A DNA stretch of 64,000 bases from Vanessa cardui (GCF_905220365.1 NC_061151.1:3776197-3840196); one strand, 5' to 3'. Shown: positions 51,345-62,060, counted from the first letter of the stretch. Made by a program: numbers and translations. The notes: generated by a model not told the origin, from the sequence alone.

Positions 51345-51838
51345 ATATTCGACTATGATCATTACATAAACATAACCACATTACGGAAGGTGACTCAAAT
51401 ATCCAAATAACCTATAAATAAAAGATTCGACTGAGTATCGCTAACGTGCTCCTCAGAATTGATCCGTTCCCTTCCGTTCCGTTACTTTGTCATGGATCCT
51501 GTGCTCAGAACCTTAGCAAACTTTCACCAAATTACCCTTGAAGTATATATTTTATAATAAAAAAAGAATTATCAAACTTGGTTAACGTGATTTTCAGTTA
51601 TTCACCTATTTGCCGCGCATATACATAATGCAAATTTAAGACTTATGTCGTTTTCATATGGATACCATCATCGGAAAAAAATTAAAAAAAAATGGGACCC
51701 CACGGGAAGTACTACCTTTCAAACAAAAAAAAAATTATCAAAATCGGTCCACCCAGTGAAAAGTTATGAGGTAACAAACATAAAAAAAAAAATACAGACG
51801 AATTGATAACCTCCTCCTTTTTGGAAGTCGGTTGAAAA
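51345..51838 (+). repeat. REP-I, longest copy
   Basis: TGAGTATCGCTAACGTGCTC, GATCCTGTGCTCAGAACCTT, TTAACGTGATTTTCAGTTAT, GGACCCCACGGGAAGTACTA and GGTCCACCCAGTGAAAAGTT, with the end AGACGAATTGATAACCTCCT then TTTTTGGAAGTCGGTTGAAA. A common lepidopteran repeat of about 490 bp here, sharing its terminal AAGTCGGTT motif with TIR-H. Confidence 0.75.
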
Positions 51839-51964
51839 CATATACGTTAAGATTACATTTTAAGGTCAATCTTGTTCTTTTTTATTTTACTTACTAATAA
51901 ATATTTTTTGTTCCTTAATTATTATTTTTATTCTAATAATTTTATTTAATTAGTAATGTTTTTG

Positions 51965-52262
51965 TTATGTACAAGTCATAACCTTTCATTTGATACCCCA
52001 CTTGAGCATATTTGCAGACATTCGATTTTTCTTCCCCAATTTAAACCCCCATAACTTTTAAACGGCTAAACCGATTTTCATCAAACATATCTAAGAACAC
52101 TCGCCCGTAAAACATCTATAATACAAAAAAAAAACTAAATTGAAATCGGTTCATTCGTTTGGGAGCTATGATGCCACAGACAGACAGACACACAGACAGA
52201 CAGACAGACAGGCAGACAGACACGTCAAACTTATGACACCCCTCTTTTTGCGTCGGGGGTTA
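51965..52262 (-). repeat. REP-U with (CAGA)n microsatellite
   Basis: ACAAGTCATAACCTTTCATT, TTGAGCATATTTGCAGACAT, AACGGCTAAACCGATTTTCA and the end CCCCTCTTTTTGCGTCGGGG, with (CAGA)n at about 52176-52222. A familiar lepidopteran dispersed repeat (sense is the minus strand: CCCCGACGCAAAAAGAGGGG). Confidence 0.75.
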
Positions 52263-52329
52263 AAAAGAAACTAATCAACTCTTTTATCATGGTGTGCGTG
52301 GTAGCTACGCTTTACACACGCCTGCTTTA

Positions 52330-52370
52330 CTAGGGTGCGTGTACAGTGTCGTACTGTACACGCACCCTAG
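52330..52370. repeat. Perfect 18-bp-arm hairpin
   Basis: CTAGGGTGCGTGTACAGT, loop GTCGT, ACTGTACACGCACCCTAG. Located at the left edge of MITE-P; the loop matches the complement of the MITE-P terminus (GTCGTAC). Confidence 0.8.
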
Positions 52371-52373
52371 CTA

Positions 52374-52797
52374 GACACAACTTAGATTTAGCATCGGCAA
52401 ACGCAATAAAATCGATTACTGCCGATTTATACAACCATTCTCGCGTCAGTTCTTATACTTTAATCAATACTTTTCTTAGCCAATACAAACCAGAAAATAG
52501 TTTAATGGCATGTAAAATATATTAATGTGTATGTTTTATTATAAAAAGAAATAAAAAAAAAAAAAAGTTCAACCTGAGAAGCAAGTGCATGTAAATCGAC
52601 GTGTCAAATTGCCGAATATATTATGTCATATGATATTACGAGTTATTACGTTTGTGTAAAGATCATATTCACATACGAAATACATATGGATAGTTTGGGA
52701 TAGTGTACTTAATTCGTATGTGATCGGTTTTACGAGTTTTGTGATGCTACATCTATGTTGCTTTGATGCTACATCTAAGTTGTGTCGTACTATACTT
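52374..52797. mobile_element. MITE-P with internal insertion
   Basis: GACACAACTTAGATTTAGCA left; GATGCTACATCTAAGTTGTG then TCGTACTATAC right, with a duplicated GATGCTACATCTA. An AT-rich stretch (about 52455-52575) interrupts the body, replacing the CCCTATCGCGCCATTCGACG block. Confidence 0.75.
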
Positions 52798-53027
52798 ATT
52801 TCTTTCTAGGCATTCTAACTTTGACACATAAACAGTCAAAGTTTAAGGTATTTTCTGTTCTATGGTGAACCGAGTTTCTAGTCCTTTTATCTTAGTTGGT
52901 TTAGAAGTTGGTTGGTTTAGGTTTGGTCGCTATATCAACTATAATAAGGCTAACTTTTATTAGATCAATACTACCTTATAATAATATAATTATTTTTTTT
53001 AAATCTCAGATAAATATATGTAAATAT

Positions 53028-53234
53028 TAGACAACATTACATACATTACTCTGATTCCAATGTAAGTACCTAAAGCACTTGTGTTATGGAAAATCAGAAG
53101 TAATCACGGTACCACAAACACCTTAAAAACTAAGACCCTTAAAAACTAATGAACTTTTTCATCATCGACTCGACCGGGAATCGAATCCGGGACCTCGGTT
53201 AAACATACCCATAAAAACCTGTGTACACACTCAA
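53028..53234 (-). mobile_element. SINE-C, antisense
   Basis: ATTAGACAACATTACATACA through ATAAAAACCTGTGTACACAC; B box intact (GGGAATCGAATCC). Contains a small internal duplication CTTAAAAACTAAGACCCTTA. Confidence 0.85.
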
Positions 53235-53504
53235 TATAATATCTATATAATTTAATATTTATAAATTATACATGCGACCGGATATTTTTACATCGAAAAT
53301 AATTCATTATTTTTCAATAGATACGATCTCTTTTCGTGGGAATACTATGTTGTAAATAATACTATTGTAAATTAATATATTTTTCTATGATAGCTACTCT
53401 TTGTTATTCAATATAAATATAATTAAATGATAAATTACAAACAAAATACAAAGAGTTAAAGTGGTTTTTTATTTTAAAATTCTTGTTATAACAAAACGCA
53501 ATAC

Positions 53505-53757
53505 GACGACCTCCGTGGTCGAGTGGTGTGTACACCGGTTTTCATGGGTACGCCATTCCGAGGTCCCGGGTTCGATTCCCAGATGAGTCAATGTAGGTTA
53601 TCATTAGTTTTCTATGTTGTCTTGGGTCTGGGTGTTTGTGGTACCGTCGTTACTTCTGATTTTCCATAACACAAGTGCTTTAGTTACTTACATTGGGATC
53701 AAAGTAATGTATGTGATGTTGTCTCATATTTATTTATATATTTATTTATTTATTACT
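53505..53757 (+). mobile_element. SINE-C, full length, best copy
   Basis: GACGACCTCCGTGGTCGAGT (A box), CCGGGTTCGATTCCC (B box), CTTGGGTCTGGGTGTTTGTG and tail (TATT)n. Promoter boxes intact. Confidence 0.9.
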
Positions 53758-54112
53758 TATTTAAAAGAAGACCGATTTTGATCCTAGTGAACATTCTCAA
53801 GAAAACTAATCTTCTGTAAAACCCAGAAGGCAGAGTATTTGAGGCAAGAACGAATCTTCAGGAAAGGAATAAAAAATACACAAAATAAAACATATTTCCT
53901 ATGCATAAACAATTTATATGAGGGTATTGTGAAATATAAATATGGTATGCGATATATTTGACGTTTATTAATTACTAACTGTAATTGCTTGTAATATATT
54001 ATATGACTAAACATTTTTGCTAATATTTACATATTAGCAACTGTAAATCTATATGTATAAAAGCACAATACCGTTCAATATTTAATCATGAAATTTCAGA
54101 AACTATAACACC
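53758..54112. other. AT-rich unique DNA
   Basis: Minus-strand 76-codon frame at 53784-54014 without support. Confidence 0.3.
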
Positions 54113-54113
54113 T

Positions 54114-54408
54114 TCTTAGTAGTAGGGTTTTGTACAAGCTTGCCTGGGTAGGTACCACCCACTCTTCATATATTCTACCGCTAAACAACAGTACTCAGTA
54201 TTCTTGTGTTCCGGTTTGAAAGGTGAATGAACCAGTAGTAGTAACTACAGGCACAAGGGACATAACATCTTAGTTCCCAAGGCTGGTGGCACATTGGCGA
54301 TGTAAGGAATGGTTAATATTACTTACAACGACATTGTCTATGGGTGGTGGTGACCTCTTTCTATAAGGTGGCCCATATGCCCGTTCACACCTAACTATCA
54401 GTTATATT
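54114..54408 (+). mobile_element. SINE-A, 3' end altered
   Basis: CTTAGTAGTAGGGTTTTGTA through TGGCCCATATGCCCGTTCAC; no poly(A). A GTAGTA insertion lies near 54238. Confidence 0.85.
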
Positions 54409-54507
54409 GCGGAGTAGATACGTTCAAGTTTACTAAAACCTAAAAACAATATGCAATGAAAAATAAATTTACATAAGAATGGCGAACATAAAGGAATTAA
54501 TTATAGG

Positions 54508-54568
54508 TATAAAAAAAAATAAATACAGACGAATTGATAACCTCCTCCTTTTTGAAGTCGGTTGAAAA
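54508..54568 (+). repeat. REP-I terminal fragment
   Basis: AATACAGACGAATTGATAAC then TTTTTGAAGTCGGTTGAAAA. Confidence 0.65.
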
Positions 54569-54572
54569 ATAG

Positions 54573-54777
54573 ATTTGTGTTTATAATTCATCTCGTGCTC
54601 GGCGGTGAAGGAAAACATCGTGAGGAAACCTGCATGTGTCTAATTTCATCGAAATTCTGCCACATGTGCATTCCACCAACCCGCATTGGAACAGCGTGGT
54701 GGAATATGTTCCAAACCCTCTCCTTAATGGAAGAGGAGGCCTTAGCCCAGCAGTGGGTAATTTACAGGCTGTAACTT
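54573..54777 (+). mobile_element. SINE-B, 5'-truncated
   Basis: TTTGTGTTTATAATTCATCT through GCCCAGCAGTGGGTAATTTA and CAGGCTGTAAC. It abuts the decayed SWIM gene. Confidence 0.85.
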
Positions 54778-54779
54778 TT

Positions 54780-56640
54780 TCACTTTTAAGTTAATATTGT
54801 CATGTTCTGTATAGGCACCGTGCGTAGCGATGACTCTGCTATCTCGTGACTCATATTCAAAACTTTTATCCTCAATGTCAGAAATTCTACTGTCAAACCA
54901 CGAAAAAAAATTCTGAATTTTCGTGTTAATTAAAATAGTTCTGGATGCTGTAAAACATCGAAAAACAACTTTAAGGGTGTAAAATTTTACTGTCACTCCT
55001 TTATCATAACCAAGTAATTGTCGTACGGTTTGAACCATTCTTGTGCGTTATTAGTTTTCGATTCTGCACCTTCTGCAGAATTCACGTAATAGACTAAGGC
55101 ACAGACGTGCTTACATTGTCCTGATAGACCTTCCTTGCATTGACAAATTGCAACTTTGATGTTTCAATTATTTGTTATTGCAATATGTATTGCAATTAAG
55201 CTGAAAAAAGAGGGATAAAATAAAAATAATGGTTTTCAAACGATATGGTATTACCAATTAATTTTAAAAAGTACTTACTGTTATTAGACCGGGAGATGAT
55301 AATGACAAAATATTTGGTCATTTGTACCAGTATGGCGGTTCTTCAGGGGTCTAATCACGTAAAGGCAAAAAGGAAAATGATGGTCGTAGCGCTCGCACCG
55401 GCGGCCCACTCGCGTGGGCGTTAATCGAACGCGTCGGAAAAATAACCAGTGTCGAACGATTTGTTCCACAAAAATGATTGTATTTTCAGATAGTCGAAAA
55501 AAACGAAGTAGGCGGTAGCGTAATGCCATACTTCTCGGGTGTGACTTACAGCCCGCCATACCGACGCGAATACGTTAATTTTAATAAAACAATTCAACCA
55601 CTTGTACCAGGTTAATTTTTGCATAGCTAATTGTCGTCGAGTAGCCATTCACGAAAATCACCTTGCCATACTTTTCCAACTGTTCCCAATGGCCGCCATA
55701 CCACTGCAAAGGAGTAATTTTTTTTTTATCGCCAAACGATTTGTACCTCCCTGAAACTTTTTTTAAGTGTTCCCTGTATGGTCATAAATAGAAGTCTGAT
55801 AATGCCATACCTGTGGCAGGCGGCGGATGTCAACAATATTTTTTCAAAATCCTAAGATTTTATTCGTAAATCGAACGATTTGTACCAGTATGGCACTAAT
55901 TTTTCCTGTAAGTTGAGGCTTAGCGAATATAAATACAAAGTTACAAACACCTAGGTGGCGGCAATCTTGCCTTATAAGCAGATGTTTTGTCGTATAATAT
56001 ACCTAGTTATAGTATGGGATTAACTTTTCTAGGTTAAATTTTATCCAAATGAACCGAATACGATGGGGCCATACTGTAACAAATGATTTTATGTCTTAGA
56101 CCCCTGAAGAACCGCCATACTGGTACAAATGACCAAATATTTTGTCATTATCATCTCCCGGTCTATATCTTAACATCATATAAATTTGAAATTTTTGTCT
56201 GAGCAACAATTTTTCCAGTTAATATTGTTCTTTGCCAAATGTTTCTGTGACATCGAAAACATGTCCTGACTCGAATAGCTTTTTGCTTTTGATACATTTT
56301 GACCCTGCTGCCGATCGTTGTTTATTGGTAAAAAACCATATTTTATAATTTTAATCATTGTAAAATCATATTTACAGACTTGACAGCTGCCAGTCTGCAC
56401 TAATGTACCTGGGAAGTTTCTGTTTTCACTCGCACGGTGTCTCTAGTGTTGGGATTATAACGCCCCCTATTGTTTCTGCACGGTGCCTATAGTCTCTCTT
56501 TAAGCGACGTTTTTTGATCAAATAAATAAATACTGCATTCCAAATCACACAGTCACTTACACCCAAGTATTTGTTGCTTCGAAATATACAGATAAAACCA
56601 AAAAGTATGTATCTATGGGTAGAGTGCACAATTAATCAGA
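54780..56640 (-). pseudogene. SWIM zinc-finger protein gene fragment, split by a transposon
   Basis: On the minus strand, 55160-55085 reads VAICQCKEGLSGQCKHVCAL then VYYVNS and SKTNNAQEWFKPY. This has the CxC-x8-CxH zinc-binding pattern of SWIM domains. In insects such domains often sit before a YqaJ-like recombinase domain in uncharacterised, partly transposon-linked proteins. Upstream, near 56175-56250, another frame gives RTILTGKIVAQTKISNLYD and VKI, which would fit directly before the finger. Between them lie an 881-bp transposon (55285-56165) and an intron-like piece with donor AACA/GTAAGTAC (about 55276) and acceptor CCCTCTTTTTTCAG (about 55200). A stop (TGA) precedes the SWIM frame, frames shift before and after (ESGHVFDVTE is out of phase), and a SINE-B abuts the 3' side. 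So it is probably dead. Confidence 0.55.
55285..56165. mobile_element. 881-bp TIR element with nine GCCATAC motifs
   Basis: The ends are perfect 70-base inverted repeats (55285-55354 and 56096-56165) beginning TAGACCGGGAGATGATAATG. The flanks allow a TA or TAT duplication. GCCATAC or its complement occurs at 55330, 55525, 55555, 55665, 55695, 55804, 55888, 56068 and 56114. An AACGATTTGTACC-like phrase accompanies it at 55451, 55733 and 55873. No long transposase frame. The identical arms suggest a recent insertion. Non-autonomous DNA transposon of a family I do not recognise. Confidence 0.8.
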
Positions 56641-57032
56641 ATTTCTCGACAGATAAAAAATCAATACGGTTTTATTGACCTGCTTTGAACCCAGAGACTC
56701 TGGATCCAGTTTTAAAGCCAGCCACTACACTAAACAGGCGATAAACAACCTAATTTACTAATTAGTATAAATTAAAAATATTATAAGCTAAAAATCATGC
56801 AATCGAGATTAAATTTATAAATTATTTACTAGAAGTTGTTATGAGGTGCACAGGTTCATTAAATTAAATAATTAATATGAGTTATTATTAAATTTACATC
56901 GCGAATTTAAAAATTCAAAATCTACTAGCTTGATATATAAAAATATGATTTTATATTTATATATTAATACTATATATAATTTAGTAACATAAGAATTAAT
57001 AACAATCAATGCTTAATATATACAAATATGAA
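56641..57032. other. AT-rich unique DNA
   Basis: CCCAGAGACTCTGGATCCAG at 56690 is a small imperfect palindrome. Nothing else. Confidence 0.3.
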
Positions 57033-57034
57033 AT

Positions 57035-57192
57035 AAAACTAATTACTGTATAAATCTTGACCGCGTGGAATAGTGGCAAGAATGCTTGCAGCGTTTCCCC
57101 GTTGATCTGATTCTGATCCTCTGGGCAAACGAACCAGCCCTCGTGTCACCAGTGGAGGCAATGAGGCGAGGTGTTATACATTTGATGAATCT
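57035..57192 (+). repeat. REP-J copy
   Basis: AAACTAATTACTGTATAAAT, CTTGACCGCGTGGAATAGTG through GGCAATGAGGCGAGGTGTTAT. Confidence 0.65.
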
Positions 57193-57309
57193 TTTTGCAC
57201 CACTACTCCAATGGCCAAGCGTGTCCAATTAATAGTCCGGTCATCCTAGGCATTCGATGATACACTTACAAGCTCATAATTGGTAAAATTGTTTTAAATA
57301 TAATCCATA

Positions 57310-57448
57310 ACACTAAAAAGTCTATTATAGATCCGCTTACCGCTTTCTGTTCATATGTATGTATCTTTAAAATAACATAACGGTTTTGATGCGGGTTTTT
57401 TTAATAGATAGTTTGATTGGATAGGAAGGTTTTTGTATACATTGTATT
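57310..57448 (+). mobile_element. HEL-F 5' half
   Basis: CCGCTTACCGCTTTCTGTTC, AACGGTTTTGATGCGGGTTT and ATAGGAAGGTTTTTGTATAC. Interrupted by SINE-A. Confidence 0.55.
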
Positions 57449-57454
57449 TGTTTT

Positions 57455-57753
57455 AGTAGTAGTGGCCGTCTGGGTACCCCCACTCATCAGTTATTCTACC
57501 ACCAAATAACAGTACACAGTATTGTTGTGTTCCGGTTTGAAGGGTGAGTGAGCCAGTGTAACTACAGGCACAGGGGACATAATATCTTAGTTCCCAAGGT
57601 TGGTGGCACATTGACGATGTAAGAAATAGTTAATATTTATTACAGCGTCATTATCTATGGGTGATGGTGACCACTTACCATCAGGTGGCCCATATGCTCG
57701 TCCGCCAGCCTATGCCATATAGACGGGATTGCACAAAGCGCTACCACCAAGTA
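57455..57753 (+). mobile_element. SINE-A with inverted head at its 3' end
   Basis: Bases 57463-57720 are sense SINE-A from CCGTCTGGGTACCC to GCCAGCCTATGCCATAT. Immediately after, AGACGGGATTGCACAAAGCG then CTACCACCAAGTA is the head in inverted orientation, with no poly(A) between. Confidence 0.8.
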
Positions 57754-57780
57754 AATTTCATCAAATACCTACCGTTCAAC

Positions 57781-58105
57781 GGATGTAGCATCGGAAAATG
57801 CAATGGAATGAAATTAAAATCAATTACTGCCGATTTACACAACCAATAGAAATAGCTCCCTATCGCGCAATTCGACGCTATTCGTTACTATAGATTCACG
57901 CGTCAGAAAAAGCAAGTGCATGCAATCCACGCGTCAAAGTGAAGATTAGGTCATTATGATATTACAAGTTATTACGTTTGTGCAAAGATCATATTCGCAC
58001 GAAAAATAAATATTGATAATTTGGGATAGCGTACTCAATTCGTATGTGATCGGTTTTACGAATTCTGCCGATGCGACATCTAAGTTGTGTCGTACTATAC
58101 TTTCG
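57781..58105. mobile_element. MITE-P, left end trimmed
   Basis: GGATGTAGCATCGGAAAATG through CGATGCGACATCTAAGTTGT and GTCGTACTATACT. Confidence 0.8.
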
Positions 58106-58242
58106 CATTTATAATATTAGTTTAGATTACATGGTGCAACTTTCCGGACGCACATATTGCGAGCTGTCAGATTGCTTTCAAATTCATTGGATTTTGGCGT
58201 GAAGCAAAGAAATACAGTCAGGTGTATCGTTGACGATGTATT

Positions 58243-58474
58243 TTGACGACCTCCGTGGTCGAGTAGTGTGTACACCGGTTTTTATTGGTACGCCATTCCG
58301 AAGTCCCGGGTTCATTTCTCGGATGACTCTATGTAGAAGTTCATTAGTTTTCTATGTTGTTTTAAGTCCGGGTGGTACCGTTTTTGTGGTACCGTTGTTA
58401 CTTCTGATTTTCCATAACACAAGTGCTTTAGCTACTTACAATGGGATCAGAGTAATGTATGTGATGTTATAATG
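58243..58474 (+). mobile_element. SINE-C
   Basis: GACGACCTCCGTGGTCGAGT; B box GGTTCATTTCTC mutated; GGTACCGTTTTTGTGGTACC is a small internal duplication. Confidence 0.85.
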
Positions 58475-58532
58475 TCATAAAATTCGCAAAGCAGAAATTC
58501 ATTAACGCATTTTGTTATCAATTATTTAATAT

Positions 58533-58807
58533 ATCTACACAATATAATAAAATTGGAGTGTCTGTTCGTAATATTAAAATAGCTCTTATTTACTCAATGC
58601 ACAAGTAATATGTAAGTATACACGGTTCATATACCAAAACAACATTTTTTACAATTTTTGTCCGTCTGTCTATCTATCTGTTTGTTCCGGCTGGACCGAT
58701 TTTGATGGGACTTTCACTGGCAGATAACTGATATAATGAGTAACTTAGGGTACAATATTTTTTTTTTGTTAAATTCAAACACGTACAAAGTCACGGGCTC
58801 AGCTAGC
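58533..58807 (+). mobile_element. HEL-G, full length
   Basis: CTACACAATATAATAAAATT, TGTTCCGGCTGGACCGATTT, CACTGGCAGATAACTGATAT and the end GTCACGGGCTCAGCTAG. Confidence 0.65.
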
Positions 58808-59078
58808 ATATAATAATATAATAGTAATATTAATTCAATATTAACTTATGTTTAATTGATGTGTCGTGCATTTGCTTACGTACATAGGTAAGTTAAAAAT
58901 AAATTAGCGTTAATATTGTTATTGTTCGATCGTGAGGTGCTTTACCTTTAAAAGGTAATATTCCCAACGACATTATCATTGTCTCTTGTCTGTTTGTATA
59001 AAAATTGTTAATGTATTCTTAAGTAAGTTACTTAGATAAGTACAAGAGTGTACATTTTAATGGCCAGAGAAGTAAATA
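58808..59078. other. AT-rich unique DNA
   Basis: Nothing recognised. Confidence 0.3.
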
Positions 59079-59079
59079 A

Positions 59080-59277
59080 ATATAAATATATAATATACGA
59101 ATTTGAGACAACATCACATACATTACTCTGATCCCAATGTAAGTAGCTAAAGCACATGAGTTATGGAAGAGAAAACAAAAGATTATCTATATCGACTCGG
59201 CCGGGAATCGAACCCGGGACCTCGGAGTGGCGTACCCTTGAAAACCGGAGTACACACCACTCGACCACGGAGGTCTT
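59080..59277 (-). mobile_element. SINE-C, internally deleted
   Basis: Complete tRNA-like head (GGGAATCGAACCCGGGACCT and CTCGACCACGGAGGTC antisense), but AATCAGAAGTAACGACGGTA and CCACAAACACCCAGACCC are missing. Confidence 0.85.
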
Positions 59278-59347
59278 CATATAAATATAACAAAAGTTCG
59301 GCCTTGACTGTGATTGGCTAAAAATTGCGTTTTGGGTATCGACTGCA

Positions 59348-59650
59348 GTGACTCGAGATGGTCCAGTGGTTGGAACACGTGCATCCTAACCGATGATTGC
59401 GGGTTCAAACCCAAGGAAGCATTACTGAATAGTTTTGTGCTTAATTTGTGTTTATAATTCATCTCGTGCTCGACGGTGAAGGAAAACATCGTGACGAAAA
59501 CTGCATGTGTCTAATTTCATAGAAATTCTGCCACATGTGTATTCCACCAATCTGCATTGGAACAGCGTTGTGGAATATGTTCCAAACCTTCTCCTCAAAA
59601 GGGAGAGGAGGCGTTAGCCCAGTTGTTGTTATTGTTGCTTGTTGTTGGGT
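59348..59650 (+). mobile_element. SINE-B, near full length
   Basis: GACTCGAGATGGTCCAGTGG, B box GGTTCAAACCC, GAGAGGAGGCGTTAGCCCAG; the CAGTGGGAATTTACAGG end is lost before the (TTG)n tail. Confidence 0.85.
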
Positions 59651-60122
59651 CGGCGAAGTAAATATCGCATCTTCGGAAATAAAATGAAATGCATATAAGT
59701 TTAGTTGCAATAGTTAATTACAAATATATCTTACATTAAGCTGTTAGTAAATCGCATAGAATTCATAAATCTAAAATTATTTTATCTTAACTCGTCCAAC
59801 CATTGAAATTTGCAATACACAAGATTATTGTAAATTTACGTAGACACCTACAAATAATTCAGAATTTATTTGTCTTGCATTTATTTACTTATACTGTGAT
59901 TCATATTGGAAATTCCATTCACTTTACTTGAATATTTCTTAGTAGGTTTTTCAGAAGAACATGCTACAAATGATTACTTTATTAGATTCCAACATATGTA
60001 TCTTAAGTTCTTCGTATTGTTTTGTTTTTCTTTTCATATTTGTTGTTGTAAGTAATAGTAATTAATAGTTTCATTAGCATGTAGTGTTTGCTTTTAAATG
60101 ATTTTACATAATCTACGTATGT
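59651..60122. other. AT-rich unique DNA
   Basis: Nothing recognised. Confidence 0.3.
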
Positions 60123-60124
60123 AT

Positions 60125-60432
60125 ATCAACAACAACATCAACAACCTGCAAATTCCCACTGCTGGGCTATAGGCCTCCTCTCCCTTTGAGGAGAAGGTTT
60201 AAAACATATTCCACCACGCTGTTCCAATGCGAGTTGGTGGAATACACATGTGGCAGAATTTCTATGAAAATTGTCACATGCAGGTTTCCTCACGGTGTTT
60301 TCCTTCACCGCTGAGCACGAGATGAATTATAAAGACAAATTAAGCACATGAATCAGCGGTGCTTGCCTGGGTTTGAACCCGCAATCATCGGTTAAGATGC
60401 ACGCGTTCTAACCACTGGGCCATCTCGACTCT
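60125..60432 (-). mobile_element. SINE-B, full length, best copy
   Basis: TCAACAACAACATCAACAAC tail through CTGGGCCATCTCGACTC; both promoter boxes intact (GGTTTGAACCC and CCACTGGGCCA antisense). Confidence 0.9.
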
Positions 60433-60499
60433 GTATGTATATCATCTAATTGTATATTTATGTTTAAATGACAAATGTAAAAATTGCTAGAAAACCCAA

Positions 60500-60808
60500 T
60501 AAATAAATATCTGATGGCGAGGAAGTGGACTGGCTCCCTGCCTTCTCCGGCTCATTTAGTAGCTACGTACCCCCTTTTTTTGTTTTATTTTTATCACTGG
60601 AAAAATGCTTTACGCGCTTCCCCCACGTGATGGAAAGTGGGGGGTTGGTACTCCCCGGTTTCCTAGACGCCTAGTGCGCCCAGGTCCACCGGGTTTACCC
60701 ACTAAAAAACCAGCGGTACCCTCTCTTTCGGCGGACGCCACGGGATCGCTTACGCATCTTATCATCACTTATCGTGACGCCCTGACGAGCTACGTACCCC
60801 CCTGGTAA
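60500..60808 (+). repeat. REP-N copy
   Basis: GACTGGCTCCCTGCCTTCTC, ATTTAGTAGCTACGTACCCC, ACGCGCTTCCCCCACGTGAT, CACTAAAAAACCAGCGGTAC, GGGATCGCTTACGCAT and CGTGACGCCCTGACGAGC. GC-rich compared with the surroundings; probably LINE 3' UTR material of Lepidoptera. An open frame across it (60605-60808) is not considered coding. Confidence 0.6.
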
Positions 60809-60882
60809 TGTGAAATATGCTCCTAACCTTCTCAAAGGGAGATAAGGCCTTAGCCCAGCAGTGGGAAATGTACAGGCTGATA
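60809..60882 (+). mobile_element. SINE-B 3' fragment
   Basis: AATATGCTCCTAACCTTCTC through CAGCAGTGGGAAATGTACAG and GCTGATATG. Confidence 0.75.
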
Positions 60883-61260
60883 TGTGGATGTATGATGTGG
60901 ATGATCCAAATGTGATAAGCACATGAAAGTTTTCAAGATAAAGTAGCTAAGCTTGATAAATATGTATTCAGACTTTAATGACTAGTATACAGAAGGATGA
61001 CGACAGGAAAAAATTATGATTGTATCAGTCAATTAATGGTACGATCAAAGGAAAATTTGAATATACCCAGTTCCCTCATAACTCTACCCTTACCCTTATA
61101 CTGTTGTAGTCATGCTGGAGTTCAGCTGTGGACTGCTAAAAAGTACCAACTAGACTTGAGAGATAAGTCACATTCACAGTCTCAGGATTCACAAAGGGCT
61201 CTGACAGTCTGACGTCCGCTTTCAAACTCTTTCAGGCCTGTGGATTGAGTAAATTTCGCA
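60883..61260. other. Unassigned DNA
   Basis: CATGCTGGAGTTCAGCTGTG then GACTGCTAAAAAGTACC. A 71-codon frame at 60997-61212 without recognised motif. Confidence 0.3.
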
Positions 61261-61261
61261 C

Positions 61262-61505
61262 TGATGGGAACATAATTATTCCGCCTCGCTGTTCCAATGC
61301 GGATTGATGGAATGTACATGTGGCAGAATTTCGATGAAATTAGACACATGCAGGTTTCCTCATGATGTTTTCCTTCACCACCCAGCACGAGAGGAATTAT
61401 AAACACAAATTGAGCACATGAATATTCAGTGGTGCTTGTCTGGGTTTGTACGCGCAATTATTGGTTAAGATGCACGCGTTCTAACCACTAGGCCATCTCA
61501 GCTAC
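61262..61505 (-). mobile_element. SINE-B, 3' end lost
   Basis: GCCTCGCTGTTCCAATGCGG through CACTAGGCCATCTCAGCT; a TCTTCTCAAAAGGGGAGAAA scrap with CCCAGCAGT lies at 61535-61570. Confidence 0.8.
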
Positions 61506-61571
61506 AATCGTCGCACGACATGGTATAATAAGTTTTCTTCTCAAAAGGGGAGAAAAGCTACGCCCAGCAGT

Positions 61572-62060
61572 ATAGTGTACAATCAATACATGACTTTTAT
61601 CCTCCAGAGTGAGCTGAGGTACCCAAAAATATTGTTACATAATTTACAAATTAACGCGACACCATTCCATTCCTCGATATACAGGTTAGTTTGGTCTCAT
61701 AATAATATATAATAATTAAATAATACGCGTTTTTTACTTCGTTAAATATTACTAGGTTTTTTGTAGATCTCGATAACATCAAAAATTTACAAACAAAAAG
61801 CTTCCACGCTTTTAATTTTATTTAATCTTATCAAAAGACGATCAAAATATACTTTGATTTTTAAAGCAAGCTTGAAAATACTACGTATTATTTGTAGCGT
61901 CAATAGCGAAATGATTTACGAGCTGCTTACCAATGTAAGAGACGCAGGATCACTTCTGATTCTTTGGGCTATTGTAGAACCCACCAAACAGATGTGATAA
62001 GCTTAAAAGGAGATATATATAGGAATATTAGTAAATTCTTAATTAATTTAGGATATTACT
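61572..62060. other. Unassigned DNA
   Basis: CAATGTAAGAGACGCAGGAT and CACTTCTGATTCTTTGGGCT look repeat-like. No gene seen. Confidence 0.3.

Larger units (their letters stand above)
52285..52870 (+). repeat. Repeat containing MITE-P (related to 31905)
   Basis: TCATGGTGTGCGTGGTAGCT, CACACGCCTGCTTTACTAGG on the left and CATTCTAACTTTGACACATA on the right correspond to the contiguous block at 31905-31990. Confidence 0.5.

Noticed and set aside
52176..52222. CRISPR-like or satellite array
   Set aside because: It is a simple (CAGA)n microsatellite inside REP-U; no spacer structure exists anywhere in the window.
60605..60808. ORF across REP-N similar to a minus-strand ORF at 62116-62385
   Set aside because: The protein-level similarity simply reflects two copies of REP-N in opposite orientation.
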